From: Paraburkholderia phenazinium
GTDB lineage: Bacteria > Pseudomonadota > Gammaproteobacteria > Burkholderiales > Burkholderiaceae
DNA: 64,000 nucleotides
Reading direction: 5' to 3'
Assembly: GCF_900142845.1 (NCBI RefSeq)
Contig: NZ_FSRU01000001.1
Location: forward strand, 372,001 to 436,000
Positions 61,504-64,000 of this stretch are shown one piece after another. The number at the start of each line of letters is the position of its first letter. Positions within the stretch are counted from its first letter, which is position 1. Position numbers and translations under genes: made by a program. The notes under the pieces are model-generated. The model was not told the origin of the DNA. It saw only the letters and a program-made list of their open reading frames with translations, and ran no database searches.

Positions 61504-62027
61504 ATGAGATTGCGAGGCGCAAACAGCTACGTGCCTAACGACGGCCGCGCCCAAAGGCTCTGACTGACTTGATATCTACAAGGGGGACGGTCCAAATGTC
61601 GCCTGCAATTTTACCGCCCACGTTTTGCTGGACCAAGATGGGTGCGGAATCCTGTGCCGCTGCCAACGGGCCAACCATGACGAAGAACGTCTCGGAGGCC
61701 TGCGCCGCGGTGCAGTCGCCGCAGAGAAGGGGCTTTCACATGCTGCGCCCAGAAAATCAGGGTGCCGCAACTGCCAGCTCGCAAAATTTGCTCCGCTGAC
61801 CACAAAGCATCACCAATCTTCAGCGCCTTTATCCGTTTCTCGTTGCTCCGTCTGGTCGCCCCTGAAGTCAGGCAATGCACCCTCGCGAGCAGCCGGCTCA
61901 ATAGCGAGTGACCGCATTAATGCTTTGACTCTGGGTCGGCGACCTAGGGATGTATTGGCCTGTTGAAACGATTCTATTGAAACGGCAACGCACGCCCGAT
62001 GTCACTCTTGGGCCCAGGATTACGCCA
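61504..62027. other. Non-coding right end of the island
   Basis: 524 bases without a supported gene between the HNH gene and the end of dnaE2. Frames of 70-110 codons exist on both strands but none looks like protein. The right junction probably lies here. No sequence resembling the missing usher portion was seen. Confidence 0.45.
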
Positions 62028-64000
62028 TCAATGGAAATTGCGGCTCATTGATGGCAGCTCGCCGAGGAGATACGACATATCGATGAGGTGTTGCGCGACA
62101 AGGTGTCGTACTTCTCCTTCGCACTGCCATACACCAAGTACGCCGAGCAACGATGCGCCTAGCACTTCCTTGCGCTGCCGCTCCAGCACCTTGGGCCAGA
62201 TGATGACGTTGACGTTGCCGGTCTCGTCCTCTAGGGTGATAAAGATGACACCTTTTGCCGTCTCGGGCCGCTGACGCACGGTAACGATGCCACAGCCGCG
62301 CGCGAGCCGGCCGTTCCGAAAGGTATGCAGGGTGGACGCGGGCATCAACCGGTTTTCGAGCAACTGAGGTCGCAGCAGCGCGAGAGGATGTCGTCCGAGC
62401 GTCAGACCCATCGACCGATAGTCGCCGACAATATCGTCGGCTTCAGAGGGTGCACCGAGTGCCGGCGTTTCGTCTTCGACTTTCGCTACCGACAGCATGT
62501 CTTTATCCGGCACGGCGGCAACGGATTGCCACAGCGCCTCGCGCCGATTGCCTGCAAGCGACGAGAGTGCGTTCGCCGCGGCGAGCGCCTGCAGGTCGTG
62601 ACGGTCGAGTTGGGCGCGCCGGGCGAGGTCAGATACAGTTGCGAACGGACGTATCGCACGTGAGTTTTCGATACGCTCTGCGGCACCATCACGCATCCCT
62701 TTGAGCAAGGACAGGCCCAGTCGCACCGCCGGCCGTTCGGCACCGTCTATCGGCTCGAGAGACGAGTCCCAGCCGCTTATCGTGACATCGACGGGAAATA
62801 CCTGGACACCATGCCGCGTGGCATCCTGAACGAGTTGCGACGGCGAATAAAACCCCATCGGCTGGCTGTTCAGCATCGCCGCGAGAAAGGCTTCCGGCTC
62901 GTGGCGTTTCAGCCAGCTACTCGCGTACACGAGCAGGGCAAAGCTGGCCGCGTGACTCTCCGGAAACCCGTATTCGCCAAAGCCGAGAATCTGCTGGAAG
63001 ATGCCGTCTGCAAATGCCTTGTCGTATCCACGCTCAGTCATCCCGTTGACGATTCGGTCGTAATACCTGTCAAGACCACCCTTGCGTTTCCAGGCCGCCA
63101 TTGCACGCCGCAACTGGTCGGCTTCGCCCGCGGTGAATCCGGCGGCTAACATTGCCACCTGCATCACCTGTTCCTGAAAAATCGGCACACCGAGCGTACG
63201 GCCCAATGCCGTTTCAAGGGCCTTGCTGGGGTAGCTCACAGGCTCGAATCCCTGGCGGCGCTGAAGATACGGGTGAACGGCGCCGCCCTGAATGGGTCCC
63301 GGGCGAACAATCGCCACCTCGATGACGAGGTCATAGAACGTACGGGGCTGAAGTCTCGGCAGCATGCTCATCTGCGCCCGCGATTCAATCTGGAAAACGC
63401 CCACGGTGTCCGCGCGCGAAATCATCTCATACGTTTCCGGGTCTTCAGCCGGTATGTCCTGCATCTCAAATTGTTCACCTCGCTGGTCCGATACGAGGTC
63501 CAGCGCTCGACGGATTGCTGAGAGCATGCCGAGCGCAAGTACATCGATTTTCAGCAACCCCAGCGACTCGAGGTCGTCCTTGTCCCACTGAATCACGCTG
63601 CGGTCGACCATCGCAGCATTTTCAACAGGCACCAGGCGCGTGAGCTTTCCACGGCTGATGACAAAGCCGCCTGAGTGCTGGGACAGATGGCGAGGGAAAC
63701 CGAGCAGTTGTGACGCAAGCGATGCCCACAGCTGAATCAGTGGCGTCTCCGGGTTCAGACCGGACTCGGAAAAGCGGTTGAGGAGGTCCTCCTTGCCATC
63801 AAACCATTGATGGCTCTTGGCCCCCGCATCGACAATCTGCGGGTCAACGCCCAGCGCCTTGCCGGTTTCGCGAAGGGCGCCGCGCGGACGATAGGTCGAC
63901 ACGGCCGCCGCTATCGCGGCACGGTCACGGCCGTATTTCCTGTAGATGTATTGAATCACCTCTTCCCGTCGCTGGTGTTCAAAGTCGACATCGATGTCCG
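62028..64000 (-). CDS. dnaE2: Error-prone DNA polymerase III alpha subunit DnaE2 (C-terminal part)
   Basis: 657 residues within the window; the gene continues past 64,000 (the frame is open to the edge and reads DIDVDFEHQRREEVIQYIYR). Visible parts: polymerase palm/fingers (YSYPSKALETALGRTLGVPI), the tandem HhH region (FADGIFQQILGFGEYGFPESHAASFALLVY), and a C-terminal OB fold (GCGIVTVRQRPETAKGVIFI, TLEDETGNVNVIIWP). Length and motifs match DnaE2, the mutagenic translesion polymerase of the ImuA-ImuB-DnaE2 SOS cassette rather than replicative DnaE, as shown by the missing C-terminal tau-binding part and the short end LGELPSMSRNFH. imuA/imuB would be expected upstream, outside the window. Confidence 0.92.
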   Translation of the reverse strand, partial: DIDVDFEHQRREEVIQYIYRKYGRDRAAIAAAVSTYRPRGALRETGKALGVDPQIVDAGAKSHQWFDGKEDLLNRFSESGLNPETPLIQLWASLASQLLGFPRHLSQHSGGFVISRGKLTRLVPVENAAMVDRSVIQWDKDDLESLGLLKIDVLALGMLSAIRRALDLVSDQRGEQFEMQDIPAEDPETYEMISRADTVGVFQIESRAQMSMLPRLQPRTFYDLVIEVAIVRPGPIQGGAVHPYLQRRQGFEPVSYPSKALETALGRTLGVPIFQEQVMQVAMLAAGFTAGEADQLRRAMAAWKRKGGLDRYYDRIVNGMTERGYDKAFADGIFQQILGFGEYGFPESHAASFALLVYASSWLKRHEPEAFLAAMLNSQPMGFYSPSQLVQDATRHGVQVFPVDVTISGWDSSLEPIDGAERPAVRLGLSLLKGMRDGAAERIENSRAIRPFATVSDLARRAQLDRHDLQALAAANALSSLAGNRREALWQSVAAVPDKDMLSVAKVEDETPALGAPSEADDIVGDYRSMGLTLGRHPLALLRPQLLENRLMPASTLHTFRNGRLARGCGIVTVRQRPETAKGVIFITLEDETGNVNVIIWPKVLERQRKEVLGASLLGVLGVWQCEGEVRHLVAQHLIDMSYLLGELPSMSRNFH

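Larger units (their letters stand above)
33648..62027. mobile_element. Genomic island carrying a recombinase operon and antiphage cargo
   Basis: The left edge is fixed by the broken usher reading frame at about 33,648. The right edge is uncertain, between the HNH gene end (61,503) and the dnaE2 end (62,028). Inside, base composition is lower in GC and codon use differs from both flanks, and every recognisable gene is recombination- or defence-related. The recombinase operon sits at the left edge, as expected for an integrase-driven element. I found no clear long direct or inverted repeats bordering it and no tRNA. It may be composite: repeats at 42,969-43,195 could mark an inner element end. 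Confidence 0.7.

Noticed and set aside
61611..61901. Minus-strand frame near the right end, considered as a transposase fragment
   Set aside because: I could not match it to any transposase motif; calling it an IS remnant would be guesswork.
33648..62027. tRNA-anchored integration or long flanking direct repeats
   Set aside because: No tRNA gene and no duplicated junction sequence were found by eye at either edge.

Overview
This window looks like a chromosomal segment of a Burkholderiales bacterium, most likely Paraburkholderia. The GC-rich coding sequence, a PhaP-type phasin, a short H-NS-like protein, a formaldehyde-activating enzyme and the cNMP-binding/thioredoxin-reductase-like fusion all fit that group. 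No rRNA, tRNA or CRISPR array was seen.

Bases 1 to about 33.6 kb are ordinary backbone. They hold DNA-repair genes (a YcaQ/AlkX-type glycosylase and an Ada-AlkA/Ogt pair overlapping by ATGA), signalling proteins (an Aer-like chemoreceptor and a large hybrid kinase), envelope and housekeeping genes, and a GntP permease. The permease sits behind a near-consensus sigma-54 promoter and is divergent from a sigma-54 activator. A formaldehyde-linked cluster follows (fae, aldo/keto reductase, aldehyde dehydrogenase), then a secreted alkylsulfatase, then a chaperone-usher fimbrial operon.

At about 33,648 the usher gene breaks off after roughly one third of its length, and DNA of visibly lower GC and different codon use begins. 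It continues to about 62.0 kb, where a dnaE2 gene (running off the window) resumes. I read this 28-kb block as a genomic island. Its left part is a compact five-gene operon on the minus strand: three divergent tyrosine recombinases, an HTH/coiled-coil protein and a small basic protein. Behind it is a 2.8-kb mostly non-coding stretch with five copies of a ~16-bp motif. The remainder is a defence cargo: a Hachiman system (hamA, hamB, preceded by a 34-codon overlapping ORF), a truncated OLD-family ATPase, a translationally coupled pair made of a GHKL ATPase and a protein with two phosphoribosyltransferase-like regions, a DUF4236/LprI-like membrane protein, a 2,202-residue transglutaminase-like/DUF4011/SF1-helicase/Vsr-like-nuclease/DUF3320 protein, and a divergent HNH endonuclease.

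The best candidate for an undescribed system is the GHKL-ATPase/PRTase-like pair at 48,119-51,540, which lies inside the defence cargo and matches no defence system I can name. Secondary candidates are the five-gene recombinase operon with its iterated repeats, and the DUF4236/LprI-like protein beside the giant helicase-nuclease.
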